Shown one piece after another: positions 9,392 to 17,853 of a stretch of DNA of 64,000 nt. Each line of letters begins with the position of its first letter. Position 1 is the stretch's first letter. Made by a program: the position numbers and the translations under genes. Below the pieces are notes generated by a model, which saw nothing but the letters and a program-made list of their open reading frames with translations, did not search any database and was not told the origin of the DNA. This DNA is from Sulfitobacter brevis (GTDB lineage Bacteria > Pseudomonadota > Alphaproteobacteria > Rhodobacterales > Rhodobacteraceae), in contig NZ_FOMW01000009.1 in assembly GCF_900112755.1 (NCBI RefSeq), positions 124,001 to 188,000 of the forward strand, written 5' to 3'.

Positions 9392-9451
9392 ACATCGTAT
9401 TGACGGGGAATATGCCAGGGGTCCGGGGGCAGCGCTCCCGCACTACCACCC

Positions 9452-10708
9452 ATGGCTGAACACCTTCCGCTCAACCTCCCCGACGATCCGAAACTGGTCG
9501 GTAACATCACCCATTTTGCGCGTGCTTTGCGCCGCGCTGGCCTGCCGATTGGCCCGGGTAGGGTCATCGATGCAATCCGCGCGGTCGAGGCTGCGGGCTT
9601 CAGCGAAAAACGCGACTTTTACTGGACGCTACACGCCTGCTTCGTCAACCGGCCCGAACATCGGGTTATCTTTGCGCAATTGTTTCGGCTGTATTGGCGC
9701 GATCCGCGGTACCTTGAGCATATGATGGCCGCACTGCTGCCTGCAATTCGCGGCGTTCAAGAGGACCGGCCCGCAAAACCTGCCGAAAAACGCGCCGCCG
9801 AGGCTTTGCTTGATGGCGCGCAGGCGCCTGATCAGGAGGGGCCGGATAGCTCGGACGAGGATACCTTGATCGAGGTTGACGCCAGCCTGACCATGTCCAG
9901 CGCCGAGCGTCTGCGCAGCCTTGACTTCGAACTGATGAGCCTTGCCGAAATGGCCGAAGCGAAACGCATGTTGGCGCGGTTGAGCCTGCCGGTAAAGCCG
10001 ATGCCGTCCCGCCGTGCCATGGTGGCGCCTCAAGGCCGGATCGACGCGGCACGCAGCCTGCGCGCGGCCCTGCGCCGTGGTGGAGAGATGGAGCGGCTGG
10101 TGTTTAAAAAGCCGCGCCCGCGCTATCCCAACCTCGTGGTTCTTTGCGATATTTCCGGCTCCATGAGCCACTATTCCCGCGTCATCCTGCATTTTTTACA
10201 TGCTGTATCCAATACCAATGGTGCGGGCTGGGCCAAGGTGCATGCCTTCACCTTTGGCACACGGCTGACCAATATCACCCGTCACCTCGCCACCCGAGAC
10301 GTGGACGCAGCCTTGGCCGCCGCAGGGGCGCAGGCGCAGGATTGGGAAGGTGGGACGCGGATCGGTGCCTGTCTGGAAGCCTTCAACCGCGACTGGTCGC
10401 GGCGGGTCATGGGGCAAGGCGCGGTGGTGCTGCTGATCACCGACGGGTTGGACCGCGACGCGCCCGAAGACCTCGCCCGTCAAATGCAGCGTCTGCAACT
10501 TACCGCGCGGCGGCTGATCTGGCTTAATCCATTACTGCGATGGGACGGGTTTGCACCCAAGGCGGCGGGTATCAGGGCGATGCTGCCCCATGTGGACAGC
10601 TTTCGCGCCGGTCATTCCATTGCCTCGCTCGAAGCGCTGGCCGAGGCGATTTCCAGCCCCGATGACAGCGGTGAGAAAGCCCGGCTTATGCGGATGTTCA
10701 ACGACTGA
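9452..10708 (+). CDS. CoxE-like VWA domain protein
   Basis: A 418-residue cytoplasmic protein with a C-terminal von Willebrand factor A domain. The metal-ion-dependent adhesion site DISGS is at residues 233-237 and is preceded by the basic KKPRPRYPNL found in CoxE proteins. The middle (about 105-150) is a charged, low-complexity linker. The paired MoxR ATPase gene ends about 60 bases upstream, so the two form a MoxR-VWA chaperone module. The gap between them includes a G-rich repeat-like stretch (about 9419-9441). The gene ends inside a perfect inverted repeat that also separates it from the convergent purL. Confidence 0.88.
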   Translation: MAEHLPLNLPDDPKLVGNITHFARALRRAGLPIGPGRVIDAIRAVEAAGFSEKRDFYWTLHACFVNRPEHRVIFAQLFRLYWRDPRYLEHMMAALLPAIRGVQEDRPAKPAEKRAAEALLDGAQAPDQEGPDSSDEDTLIEVDASLTMSSAERLRSLDFELMSLAEMAEAKRMLARLSLPVKPMPSRRAMVAPQGRIDAARSLRAALRRGGEMERLVFKKPRPRYPNLVVLCDISGSMSHYSRVILHFLHAVSNTNGAGWAKVHAFTFGTRLTNITRHLATRDVDAALAAAGAQAQDWEGGTRIGACLEAFNRDWSRRVMGQGAVVLLITDGLDRDAPEDLARQMQRLQLTARRLIWLNPLLRWDGFAPKAAGIRAMLPHVDSFRAGHSIASLEALAEAISSPDDSGEKARLMRMFND

Positions 10709-10737
10709 GGCCGCACCCGATTGCGAGCGCGGCCTCA
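10706..10737. terminator. Inverted repeat between convergent VWA gene and purL
   Basis: A perfect 9-base stem, TGAGGCCGC and GCGGCCTCA, with a 14-base loop. It begins in the TGA stop of the VWA gene and sits before the purL stop. There is no long T-run on either side, so it is a candidate bidirectional or weak terminator rather than a certain one. Confidence 0.55.
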
Positions 10738-10764
10738 AATTCTCAATCATCGACCTTGGCAGGT

Positions 10765-12924
10765 TTACGCGAACAAAGCGGCAAAGGTATCGCGGTAGGT
10801 TGCTTGCAGCGTGGCAAGCGATGCGTTGTGAGAGCCAAAGCGCACATCGGTGCCGCCAAACTGGCCTACTTTTTGCACAGGCACGCCAGCAGCTTTGGCC
10901 GCTTCGCCCAGCACTTCCGCTTGATCTGCGGAACAAGCGATCAGATACCGTGCCTGATCCTCGCCAAAAAGTGTACCAGTGTCGGCCATCTCCAATGCGA
11001 CCCCAAGACCCGATTTTTCAGCCATTTCAAAGGCCGCAAGGGCGAGGCCGCCATCGCTCAGGTCGGTGCAGGCACCGATCTGTCTGGCATTGGCGCGGAT
11101 AAATTCGCCATGGGCTTTTTCCGCCGCCAGATCGACGTGCGGGGCGTCGCCGTCCCTGCGATTCAACATGCAGGACAACAAAGCCGATTGCCCCAGGTGT
11201 CCATGGCTCACGCCCAACACCAAAGCCACATCACCGTCCCGCACCACATTGCCGATGATCTGGTCGACATGGTCGATCAGGCCCACGGCGCCGATGGTCG
11301 GAGTTGGCAGGATGCCAGTGCCGTCAGTCTCGTTATAAAGCGACACGTTGCCCGATACGATTGGCATATCCAGCGCCGCCACGGCCGCACCGATGCCTTT
11401 GATCGCGCCAACAAGCTGGCCCATAATCTCAGGCTTTTGCGGGTTGCCGAAGTTCAGGTTGTCTGTCGTTGCCAAAGGCCGCGCACCGACAGCACAGAGG
11501 TTGCGATAGGCTTCGGCTACGGCCTGCTTGCCGCCCTCGAACGGGTTTGCTTTGACATAGCGCGGGGTCACGTCGGAGGTGAAGGCCAATGCCTTGTTAG
11601 TGCCATGCACCCGCACAATGCCCGCGCCCCAGCCGGGAATACGTGCAGTATCGCCCATCACCATCGTATCGTATTGCTCGTAAACCCAAGCTTTGGAGGC
11701 GTAGTTCGGATCGCTCAATAAGGCGCGCAGGCCTTCGATGGGATCGACTTCGCCAACTTCGCCCAAAGGTGCTGCGGGTGGGGTTTCGACCCAAGGGCGG
11801 TCATATTCAGGCGCTGTGCTGGCCAGTTTGGACAGCGGCAGGTCAGCCTTCATTTCGCCGTTCAGCAAGATCAGGAAGCGGTCCTCGGCGATGGTTTCGC
11901 CGACAATGGCGAAATCGAGGTCCCATTTATCGAACACGGCCTTGGCTTCTGCCTCAAGCTCGGGGCGCAGGACCATCAGCATACGTTCTTGCGACTCTGA
12001 CAGCATCATTTCATAGGCGGTCATGTTTTCTTCGCGCACCGGCACCTTTTCAAGGTCGAGCCGGACGCCGAGACGGCCTTTGTCGCCCATCTCTACGGCA
12101 GAGCAGGTCAGGCCCGCAGCGCCCATATCCTGGATCGAGATCACCGCACCGGTTGCCATCAGCTCAAGCGTCGCTTCCATCAGGCGCTTTTCGGTGAAAG
12201 GGTCGCCAACCTGAACGGTCGGGCGCTTTTCTTCGATGGTGTCATCGAATTCGGCGCTGGCCATGGTAGCCCCGCCAACCCCGTCACGGCCGGTTTTCGC
12301 GCCCAGATAGACAACGGGCATGCCAACACCGGATGCCGCAGAGTAGAAGATCTTGTCGGCGTCCGCGAGGCCGGCCGCGAAGGCATTGACCAGACAGTTG
12401 CCATCATAGGCCGTATCAAAGCGGACCTCGCCGCCCACTGTGGGCACACCAAAACAGTTGCCATAGCCGCCAACGCCCGCCACAACGCCGTGCACCAGCT
12501 GCCGCGTTTTGGGGTGGTCGGGACGGCCAAAGCTCAGCGCGTTCATTGCCGCGATCGGGCGTGCGCCCATCGTGAAGACATCGCGCAGAATGCCCCCCAC
12601 ACCCGTCGCCGCGCCCTGATAGGGTTCGATGTAGGAAGGGTGGTTGTGACTTTCCATTTTGAAGACCAGCGCCTGACCGTCGCCGATATCGACGACGCCC
12701 GCGTTTTCACCGGGACCGCAGATCACTTGTGGACCTTCGGTGGGCAGGGTGCGCAGCCACTTCTTGGAGGACTTGTAAGAGCAATGCTCGTTCCACATCG
12801 CCGAGAAGATACCCAGTTCGGTATAGTTCGGTTCGCGGCCCAGAATGCTTTGCACCTCGGCGTATTCCTCGGAGGTAAAGCCATGTGCTTCGATCAGATC
12901 TTGGGTGATAGCTGGTTCTTGCAT
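10765..12924 (-). CDS. purL: Phosphoribosylformylglycinamidine synthase subunit PurL
   Basis: It converts FGAR to FGAM with ATP and ammonia (delivered by the PurQ glutaminase) in purine synthesis. The 719 residues fit the small, three-subunit PurL type. Visible motifs include the N-terminal [31 protein letters not shown], the repeated glycine-rich ATP-binding segments (for example [17 protein letters not shown]) and the C-terminal [13 protein letters not shown]. The ATG of MQEPAITQ is chosen because this is the usual start of the family; an upstream alternative at 12990 adds a poor N-terminus. No purS or purQ is adjacent in the window. Confidence 0.96.
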   Translation of the reverse strand: MQEPAITQDLIEAHGFTSEEYAEVQSILGREPNYTELGIFSAMWNEHCSYKSSKKWLRTLPTEGPQVICGPGENAGVVDIGDGQALVFKMESHNHPSYIEPYQGAATGVGGILRDVFTMGARPIAAMNALSFGRPDHPKTRQLVHGVVAGVGGYGNCFGVPTVGGEVRFDTAYDGNCLVNAFAAGLADADKIFYSAASGVGMPVVYLGAKTGRDGVGGATMASAEFDDTIEEKRPTVQVGDPFTEKRLMEATLELMATGAVISIQDMGAAGLTCSAVEMGDKGRLGVRLDLEKVPVREENMTAYEMMLSESQERMLMVLRPELEAEAKAVFDKWDLDFAIVGETIAEDRFLILLNGEMKADLPLSKLASTAPEYDRPWVETPPAAPLGEVGEVDPIEGLRALLSDPNYASKAWVYEQYDTMVMGDTARIPGWGAGIVRVHGTNKALAFTSDVTPRYVKANPFEGGKQAVAEAYRNLCAVGARPLATTDNLNFGNPQKPEIMGQLVGAIKGIGAAVAALDMPIVSGNVSLYNETDGTGILPTPTIGAVGLIDHVDQIIGNVVRDGDVALVLGVSHGHLGQSALLSCMLNRRDGDAPHVDLAAEKAHGEFIRANARQIGACTDLSDGGLALAAFEMAEKSGLGVALEMADTGTLFGEDQARYLIACSADQAEVLGEAAKAAGVPVQKVGQFGGTDVRFGSHNASLATLQATYRDTFAALFA

Positions 12925-13090
12925 GGTCTGGTCCCCCGACGGTGGCGATTTCGCATCTCTTAGAACAAGGGGGGCACGGGGAAAAGGCAAAAGAATCGTG
13001 TATATCGGGGAATGCGCGGCACTGCGGTATGTCAGCGAACCGGCATAAGTCGCTTTCGCCTATGTCTTAGGACGCCCCGGAAAAGCGGCG
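12925..13090. other. purL upstream region
   Basis: No gene seen. It should contain the leftward purL promoter. No purine riboswitch-like structure was recognised. It abuts the terminator of the candidate small RNA, so the purL promoter lies downstream of that terminator. Confidence 0.4.
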
Positions 13091-13120
13091 AAAAAAAGGC
13101 CGAGCTGTAAAAGCTCGGCC
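13091..13120 (-). terminator. Intrinsic terminator (leftward)
   Basis: The stem GGCCGAGCT / AGCTCGGCC (13098-13106 with 13112-13120) has a 5-base loop. It is followed on the reverse strand by seven T residues (A7 at 13091-13097 on the forward strand). This is one of the two clearest intrinsic terminators in the window. It ends the candidate small RNA and/or the LysR transcript. Confidence 0.85.
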
Positions 13121-13176
13121 AAGTCCAACAGGGAGGTATGAAGCATGGCACCCTCGGGCGCCTCAATCTTCATACT
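13091..13176 (-). ncRNA. Candidate structured small RNA with CUCCC single-stranded segment
   Basis: Read leftward, the sequence gives an 8-base stem (GTATGAAG at 13136-13143 with CTTCATAC at 13168-13175) enclosing a nested stem (13047-like numbering avoided: 13147-13152 with 13057-13062 of the same block, i.e. 13157-13162). Then come the unpaired bases CTCCCTGTTGGACTT and a 9-base stem with a T7 tail. One pair of the nested stem is A-C on the forward strand but G-U on the reverse strand, which supports leftward transcription. A possible promoter is TTGATC, 17 bases, TATTTG, just upstream. The CUCCC could pair with Shine-Dalgarno sequences. It lies between purL and the LysR gene; it could instead be the 3' end of the LysR message. 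Confidence 0.5.
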
Positions 13177-13237
13177 GCCCAAATAGGCAGCGTATCGGCG
13201 TCGATCAAGGCAAATTCTGCATGTGCGAAGGCATGCC

Positions 13238-13260
13238 AGATATGCAATTTATGCATATCT
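13238..13260. repeat. Perfect palindrome at the end of the LysR gene
   Basis: The arms AGATATGCA and TGCATATCT are separated by ATTTA. The palindrome touches the last base of the LysR stop codon. It could be an operator, or a hairpin in the 3' end of the LysR message; there is no T-run after it. Confidence 0.6.
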
Positions 13261-14165
13261 TAACCATTTGCCTTTTCCCGCAGCAGCTTGCGGTAGGTTA
13301 TGATCTCATCCTGAACGAAATCCTTGAAGGCTGCGACGCGCTTGGATTGGCGCAACTCTTCCGGATAGGCGAGGAAAACCGGTACATCGGCTGATTCCGT
13401 ATCGGGCAGAACCTGAACCAGATCAGGGAAATCCTGAATCAAGTAATCGGGCAGCACGCCGATCCCGAGATTGTGCAACACACCCTGTAGTACGCCGAAG
13501 TAGTTGTTTACCGTCAAAAGCGAGCGCACGTCGTGCATCATCAGCTGCTGCACGAGTTGCAGGCCGGCACCGACTTGATCGCTGTCAGTGTTCTGACAGA
13601 TCAAACGGTGTGACGCCATATCCTCCAGCCGTTGTGGGGTACCGTTCTCGGCCAGATAGGCCGGAGAGGCATACATGCACATCTTGATCATCATCAGCTT
13701 TTTGCGAATCAGATCGGCCTGGCTGGGTTCTTTCATGCGGATCGCGACGTCGGCCTCGCGCATCGGCAGGTCGAGAACACGCTCCTCGAGCATCAGATCG
13801 ACTTTGAGGTCGGGGTATTTCTCGTAGAGTTTGGGCAGGCGCGGCGCCAGCCAAAGCGTGCCAAAGCCGGTGGTCGTGGTCACGCGCAACTCGCCAAAGA
13901 CTTCTTCTTCGCTGTCGCGGATACGGGCAGCGGCTGTTTCAAGCCGTCGGCTCATCGCGGAGGTCGCGTCGAACAGTAGCTCACCTTGTTCGGTGAGGAT
14001 CAGCCCACGGGCATGGCGGTGGAACAGATTTGTATTAAGCTGTTCCTCAAGCCCCCTGATCTGTCGCGAGACGGCAGATTGCGACAGGTTAAGCTTGTCG
14101 CCCGCGTGGGTCAGGGACCCCGCGTCTGCTACTGCGTGGAATATTCTCAGCTTATCCCAATCCAT
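13260..14165 (-). CDS. LysR family transcriptional regulator
   Basis: A 301-residue DNA-binding regulator. The N-terminal winged helix-turn-helix (about residues 1-60) holds FHAVADAGSLTHAGDKLNLSQSAVSRQIRGLE, typical of the family. The rest is the two-lobed effector-binding domain (from about residue 90). It is divergent from the indolepyruvate oxidoreductase gene, and the region between them has repeated GTGACCTAT sites, so that gene is its probable target. The effector cannot be read from the sequence. Confidence 0.93.
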   Translation of the reverse strand: MDWDKLRIFHAVADAGSLTHAGDKLNLSQSAVSRQIRGLEEQLNTNLFHRHARGLILTEQGELLFDATSAMSRRLETAAARIRDSEEEVFGELRVTTTTGFGTLWLAPRLPKLYEKYPDLKVDLMLEERVLDLPMREADVAIRMKEPSQADLIRKKLMMIKMCMYASPAYLAENGTPQRLEDMASHRLICQNTDSDQVGAGLQLVQQLMMHDVRSLLTVNNYFGVLQGVLHNLGIGVLPDYLIQDFPDLVQVLPDTESADVPVFLAYPEELRQSKRVAAFKDFVQDEIITYRKLLREKANG

Positions 14166-14185
14166 CGGATGACACTACTTTCTAA

Positions 14186-14196
14186 AGGTGACCTAT
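14186..14196. promoter_or_regulatory. Candidate LysR-type binding site 1
   Basis: AGGTGACCT is a perfect odd palindrome, and its GTGACCTAT core is repeated 98 bases further on inside site 2. It lies about 21 bases upstream of the LysR start, a position that would suit autoregulation. Confidence 0.4.
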
Positions 14197-14273
14197 GTCC
14201 TAACTTAATTGCAGGAAAATGACAGGCCCTGATCTGCGCGAACTGACGCAGGCAAGGAAAAAACTACCTATAC

Positions 14274-14294
14274 AGGTCAGCAATTGTGACCTAT
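14274..14294. promoter_or_regulatory. Candidate LysR-type binding site 2
   Basis: AGGTCAGCAATTGTGACCT is an inverted repeat with 6-base arms around a CAATTG core and fits the loose T-N11-A pattern of LysR boxes. It is about 50 bases upstream of the oxidoreductase start and shares GTGACCTAT with site 1. Confidence 0.5.
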
Positions 14295-14344
14295 ATAGAA
14301 GGGAAATGGCGCAATGCAAATTGCGGGTTCAGGGAGGTTCCACC

Positions 14345-17300
14345 ATGTCAGTCCAGAAAATTTCACTTAATGACCGGTTTGATCTGGAGAAGTCGCCAGT
14401 GCTGTTGAATGGCACGCAGGCGCTTGTGCGGATGATGATGATGCAAGGCGCGCGCGACAAGGCGGCGGGGCTGAATACCGCAGGCTATGTGACCGGGTAT
14501 CGCGGTAGCCCGCTCGGTGCAGTCGACTTGCAGATGGCCAAAGCTGAAAAGTTACTGGCTGGCTATAACGTCAAGTTCCAACCCGGCCTGAACGAAGACC
14601 TCGCAGCAACGGCCCTTTGGGGCAGCCAGCAGGCAGAGCTGCGCGGCGAGGGCAAATATGATGGCGTTTTCGGGCTGTGGTACGGCAAAGGGCCTGGGGT
14701 GGACCGGTCAGGCGATGTGATGCGGCACGCCAATATGGCAGGCACCAGCGCGCAGGGTGGCGTGCTTATGGCGATGGGCGATGATCACACCGGTGAATCC
14801 TCAACTGTGTTGCACCAGTCTGAATGGGCAATGGTGGATGCCTATATGCCGGTCGTCAGCCCGGCTGGCGTACAAGAAATTCTGGACTACGGCATTTATG
14901 GCTGGGCGCTGTCGCGGTTTTCTGGCCTGTGGGTCGGTCTCAAGACGATGAAGGACACGGTGGAGGCGACATCCGTGGTGGATGGCAATCCGCACCGGAT
15001 GAATCTGGTGACGCCAGAATTTGTTATGCCGCAAGGCGGGCTGAACATCCGCCTGCAAGACACACCACACCTGCAAGAAACGCGGATGATCGACTATAAA
15101 CGCTTTGCTGCCGAAGCCTTCAGCCATGCCAACAAAATGGACAAGCGCATGTGGGGCAAACGCGGTGCCAAGATTGGCTTCGCGGCGGCGGGCAAGAACT
15201 GGCTCGATCTGGTTCATGCGATGAACCTGCTGAATATTGATGAGAACGAGGCCGAACGGCTTGGGCTGACGCTTTATAAGATCGGGCAAACCTTCCCGCT
15301 CGACATGCAGGGCTTCCATGAATGGGCCGACGGTCTGGACTTGATCGTTGTGGTTGAAGAAAAGCGCAAGCTGATCGAGATCCAGATCAAGGAAGCGCTG
15401 TTCTCCGACACCCATCGCCGCGTCTATGGCTGGCACAAAGGTGGCGCTGGCATGGAGCACGGCGAAGAGTTGTTCCCGACACGTGGCGCATTGGACCCGA
15501 TCTGGATTGCCGAAAAGCTTGGCGGTATTCTGCTGGAGGAGGGCCGCGAAACTGACGGTATCCGCGCAGGGCTCGAAAAGCTCGACGAGGCACGGCGGTC
15601 GGACAACGCCGAAGATATCGCGGCACGGCTGCCCTATTACTGCTCGGGTTGCCCGCATAACACCTCCACTAAGGTGCCCGAGGGATCGCGCGCCTATGCA
15701 GGGATCGGCTGTCACTACATGGTGCAGTGGATGGACCGCGAAACCACCGGCTTTACCCATATGGGCGGCGAGGGCGCGAACTGGATCGGCGAGGCGCCGT
15801 TCTCCAATACCAAGCACGTGTTCCAAAACCTCGGCGATGGCACCTATAACCACTCCGGCGTGCAAGCGATCCGCGCGGCCTTGGCGGCGGGGACCAATAT
15901 TACCTACAAAATCCTCTACAATGATGCGGTTGCGATGACGGGCGGCCAGCACAACGAGGGCGACCTTGATGCCTACCGCATCGTCAAGGAACTCAAGGCG
16001 ATGGGCGTGAAGAACGTGGCCGTGGTCTATGACGAGAAAGAAGACGTTGATCTGGCACAGTTCAAAGGTGTCGAGGTGCACGAGCGCGCCGAGATGGATA
16101 ACGTACAGAAAGCCTTCCGCGGCCATGAGGGTGTGAGTGCAATCGTCTATATCCAGACCTGCGCGGCGGAGAAGCGGCGGCGTCGCAAGCGCGGATTGTT
16201 CCCGGACCCTGACAAGCGGGTCTTTATCAACGAAGAGGTCTGCGAAGGCTGCGGCGATTGCGGAGTGCAATCCAACTGCGTGTCGATCGTGCCGAACGAG
16301 ACCGAGCTGGGCCGCAAACGTGCGATTGATCAGTCGTCCTGTAACAAGGATTTCTCCTGTCTCAAGGGTTTCTGCCCGTCTTTCGTAACGCTTGAAGGCG
16401 CGAAAGTCCGCAAGGATCCGACGACCGAGATCACGATTCCCGCATTGCCCGACCCGCAGTTGCCCGTCATCAACGGCACCCACAATGTGGTCATCACCGG
16501 CGTCGGTGGCACCGGCGTGGTGACCATTGGTGCGCTGATGGCACAGGCAGCACAGCTGGATGGCAAAGGTGCGGGCATGATGGAGATGGCCGGACTGGCT
16601 CAAAAAGGTGGCGCGGTGCATATCCATTGCCGCATCGCCGAGCGTCCCGAAGATATTAGCGCCATTCGTGTGGCAACCGGTGAGGCGGATGCGTTGATCG
16701 GGGGCGATCTCGTGGTCTCTGCCGGGCACAAAACGCTGGGGCTGACCCGTCAGGGCCGTACCGGTGCCGTGGTGAACTCGCACCAGATCATCACCGGCGA
16801 TTTCACCCGCGACACCGAATTCCAGCTGCCCTATGACCGCCTGTCGCTGGCGCTGGAAGCGCGTTTGCAGGATCGCGTGTCGATGATTGATGCGTCCGAG
16901 TTGGCAAAGGCCGCCTTGGGCGACTCGATCTTCTCCAACATGATGATCCTTGGCGCTGCGTGGCAAAAGGGCCTGCTGCCACTGAGCCTTGAGAGCTTGC
17001 AGGAGGCGATCCGGATGAACGGGGCGGCGATTGATCGCAACCTGCGCGCCTTCGAGATCGGGCGTTGGGCTGCACTATACCCTGAAGACGCCGCACAGGT
17101 GCACCAGCCCAAGGTGATCGCTCTGCCAAAGACATTGGACGACAAGATCGCCTATCGCGTCGACCATCTAACAGGCTATCAGAGCAAGAAGCTCGCTAAC
17201 CGCTATCTCAGGATGGTTGAGGGCATCGGTGATCCCGCGGTGAAGACTGCGGTGGCAATGGGCTATCATAAGCTGCTGAGCTATAAGGACGAATATGAAG

Positions 17301-17758
17301 TTGCCCGGCTGCTGTTGCGCAGTGGTGACAAGGCCCGCGCGGGCTTTGATGGCGACTTCAAGATGACTTTCCACATGGCCCCGCCGATCATTTCCAAAGA
17401 GGGGCCAGACGGGCGTCCGCTCAAGCGTGAGTTTGGCGAATGGCTGCTCGGCCCGCTCAAGATGATGTCGAAGTTCAAATTCCTGCGTGGCACCGCTTTT
17501 GATCCCTTTGGCAAAACCGAGGAACGCCGCATGGAACGTGCGCTGATTGCGCAATATGAGGCGGATATGAGGGATGTATTGCCCAAGCTGACCGACCAGA
17601 CCCGTGAGGCGATTGTCGCACTGGCGGAGCTGCCTTTGCAAATCCGTGGGTTCGGGCCGGTCAAGCAGGCCAATGAGCTGAAGGCTGCAAAACGCCGCGA
17701 AGAACTGTTGAGCGTGATCAAAGCGGGCGGAAATGCCACGGCGAAGGCCGCAGAGTAA
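14345..17758 (+). CDS. Indolepyruvate ferredoxin oxidoreductase family protein (fused alpha, beta, gamma domains)
   Basis: A 1137-residue fused 2-oxoacid:ferredoxin oxidoreductase, probably decarboxylating aryl or branched-chain 2-oxoacids to acyl-CoA with thiamine diphosphate. In order: an N-terminal pyrimidine-binding domain (TAGYVTGYRGSPLGAVD); a TPP-binding domain with NLGDGTYNHSGVQAIRAA and NDAVAMTGGQ; a Cys-rich Fe-S segment (CEGCGDCGVQSNC); and a gamma domain with GVGGTGVVTIG. The ATG at MSVQKISL follows GGGAGG at the proper spacing, while starts further upstream lack one. It is divergent from a LysR gene that probably controls it. Confidence 0.92.
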   Translation: MSVQKISLNDRFDLEKSPVLLNGTQALVRMMMMQGARDKAAGLNTAGYVTGYRGSPLGAVDLQMAKAEKLLAGYNVKFQPGLNEDLAATALWGSQQAELRGEGKYDGVFGLWYGKGPGVDRSGDVMRHANMAGTSAQGGVLMAMGDDHTGESSTVLHQSEWAMVDAYMPVVSPAGVQEILDYGIYGWALSRFSGLWVGLKTMKDTVEATSVVDGNPHRMNLVTPEFVMPQGGLNIRLQDTPHLQETRMIDYKRFAAEAFSHANKMDKRMWGKRGAKIGFAAAGKNWLDLVHAMNLLNIDENEAERLGLTLYKIGQTFPLDMQGFHEWADGLDLIVVVEEKRKLIEIQIKEALFSDTHRRVYGWHKGGAGMEHGEELFPTRGALDPIWIAEKLGGILLEEGRETDGIRAGLEKLDEARRSDNAEDIAARLPYYCSGCPHNTSTKVPEGSRAYAGIGCHYMVQWMDRETTGFTHMGGEGANWIGEAPFSNTKHVFQNLGDGTYNHSGVQAIRAALAAGTNITYKILYNDAVAMTGGQHNEGDLDAYRIVKELKAMGVKNVAVVYDEKEDVDLAQFKGVEVHERAEMDNVQKAFRGHEGVSAIVYIQTCAAEKRRRRKRGLFPDPDKRVFINEEVCEGCGDCGVQSNCVSIVPNETELGRKRAIDQSSCNKDFSCLKGFCPSFVTLEGAKVRKDPTTEITIPALPDPQLPVINGTHNVVITGVGGTGVVTIGALMAQAAQLDGKGAGMMEMAGLAQKGGAVHIHCRIAERPEDISAIRVATGEADALIGGDLVVSAGHKTLGLTRQGRTGAVVNSHQIITGDFTRDTEFQLPYDRLSLALEARLQDRVSMIDASELAKAALGDSIFSNMMILGAAWQKGLLPLSLESLQEAIRMNGAAIDRNLRAFEIGRWAALYPEDAAQVHQPKVIALPKTLDDKIAYRVDHLTGYQSKKLANRYLRMVEGIGDPAVKTAVAMGYHKLLSYKDEYEVARLLLRSGDKARAGFDGDFKMTFHMAPPIISKEGPDGRPLKREFGEWLLGPLKMMSKFKFLRGTAFDPFGKTEERRMERALIAQYEADMRDVLPKLTDQTREAIVALAELPLQIRGFGPVKQANELKAAKRREELLSVIKAGGNATAKAAE

Positions 17759-17853
17759 CGCCCCGTCAACTTTGTCATGCAACAGACACGGAACGGTTCT
17801 ATATCGGGCGCAGCGTAATACCTGCGCCTGATCATTCCTTTTCGGAGCTTTGG

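Noticed and set aside
9629-10192. Long frames on the strand opposite to the VWA gene, and similar antisense frames opposite indolepyruvate oxidoreductase, nrdJ and ppiD
   Set aside because: They mirror high-GC coding sequence in another frame and show no protein family motifs or ribosome-binding sites.
13060-13173. A 37-codon leftward reading frame between purL and the LysR gene
   Set aside because: A strong intrinsic terminator lies inside it and no proper ribosome-binding site precedes it, so an RNA is the better reading.
13138-13263. A 41-codon rightward frame and a 13-codon frame (from 13145) after GGGAGG
   Set aside because: The GGGAGG is part of the complementary strand of the candidate small RNA; the longer frame's ATG is too close to it, and the peptides have no recognisable features.
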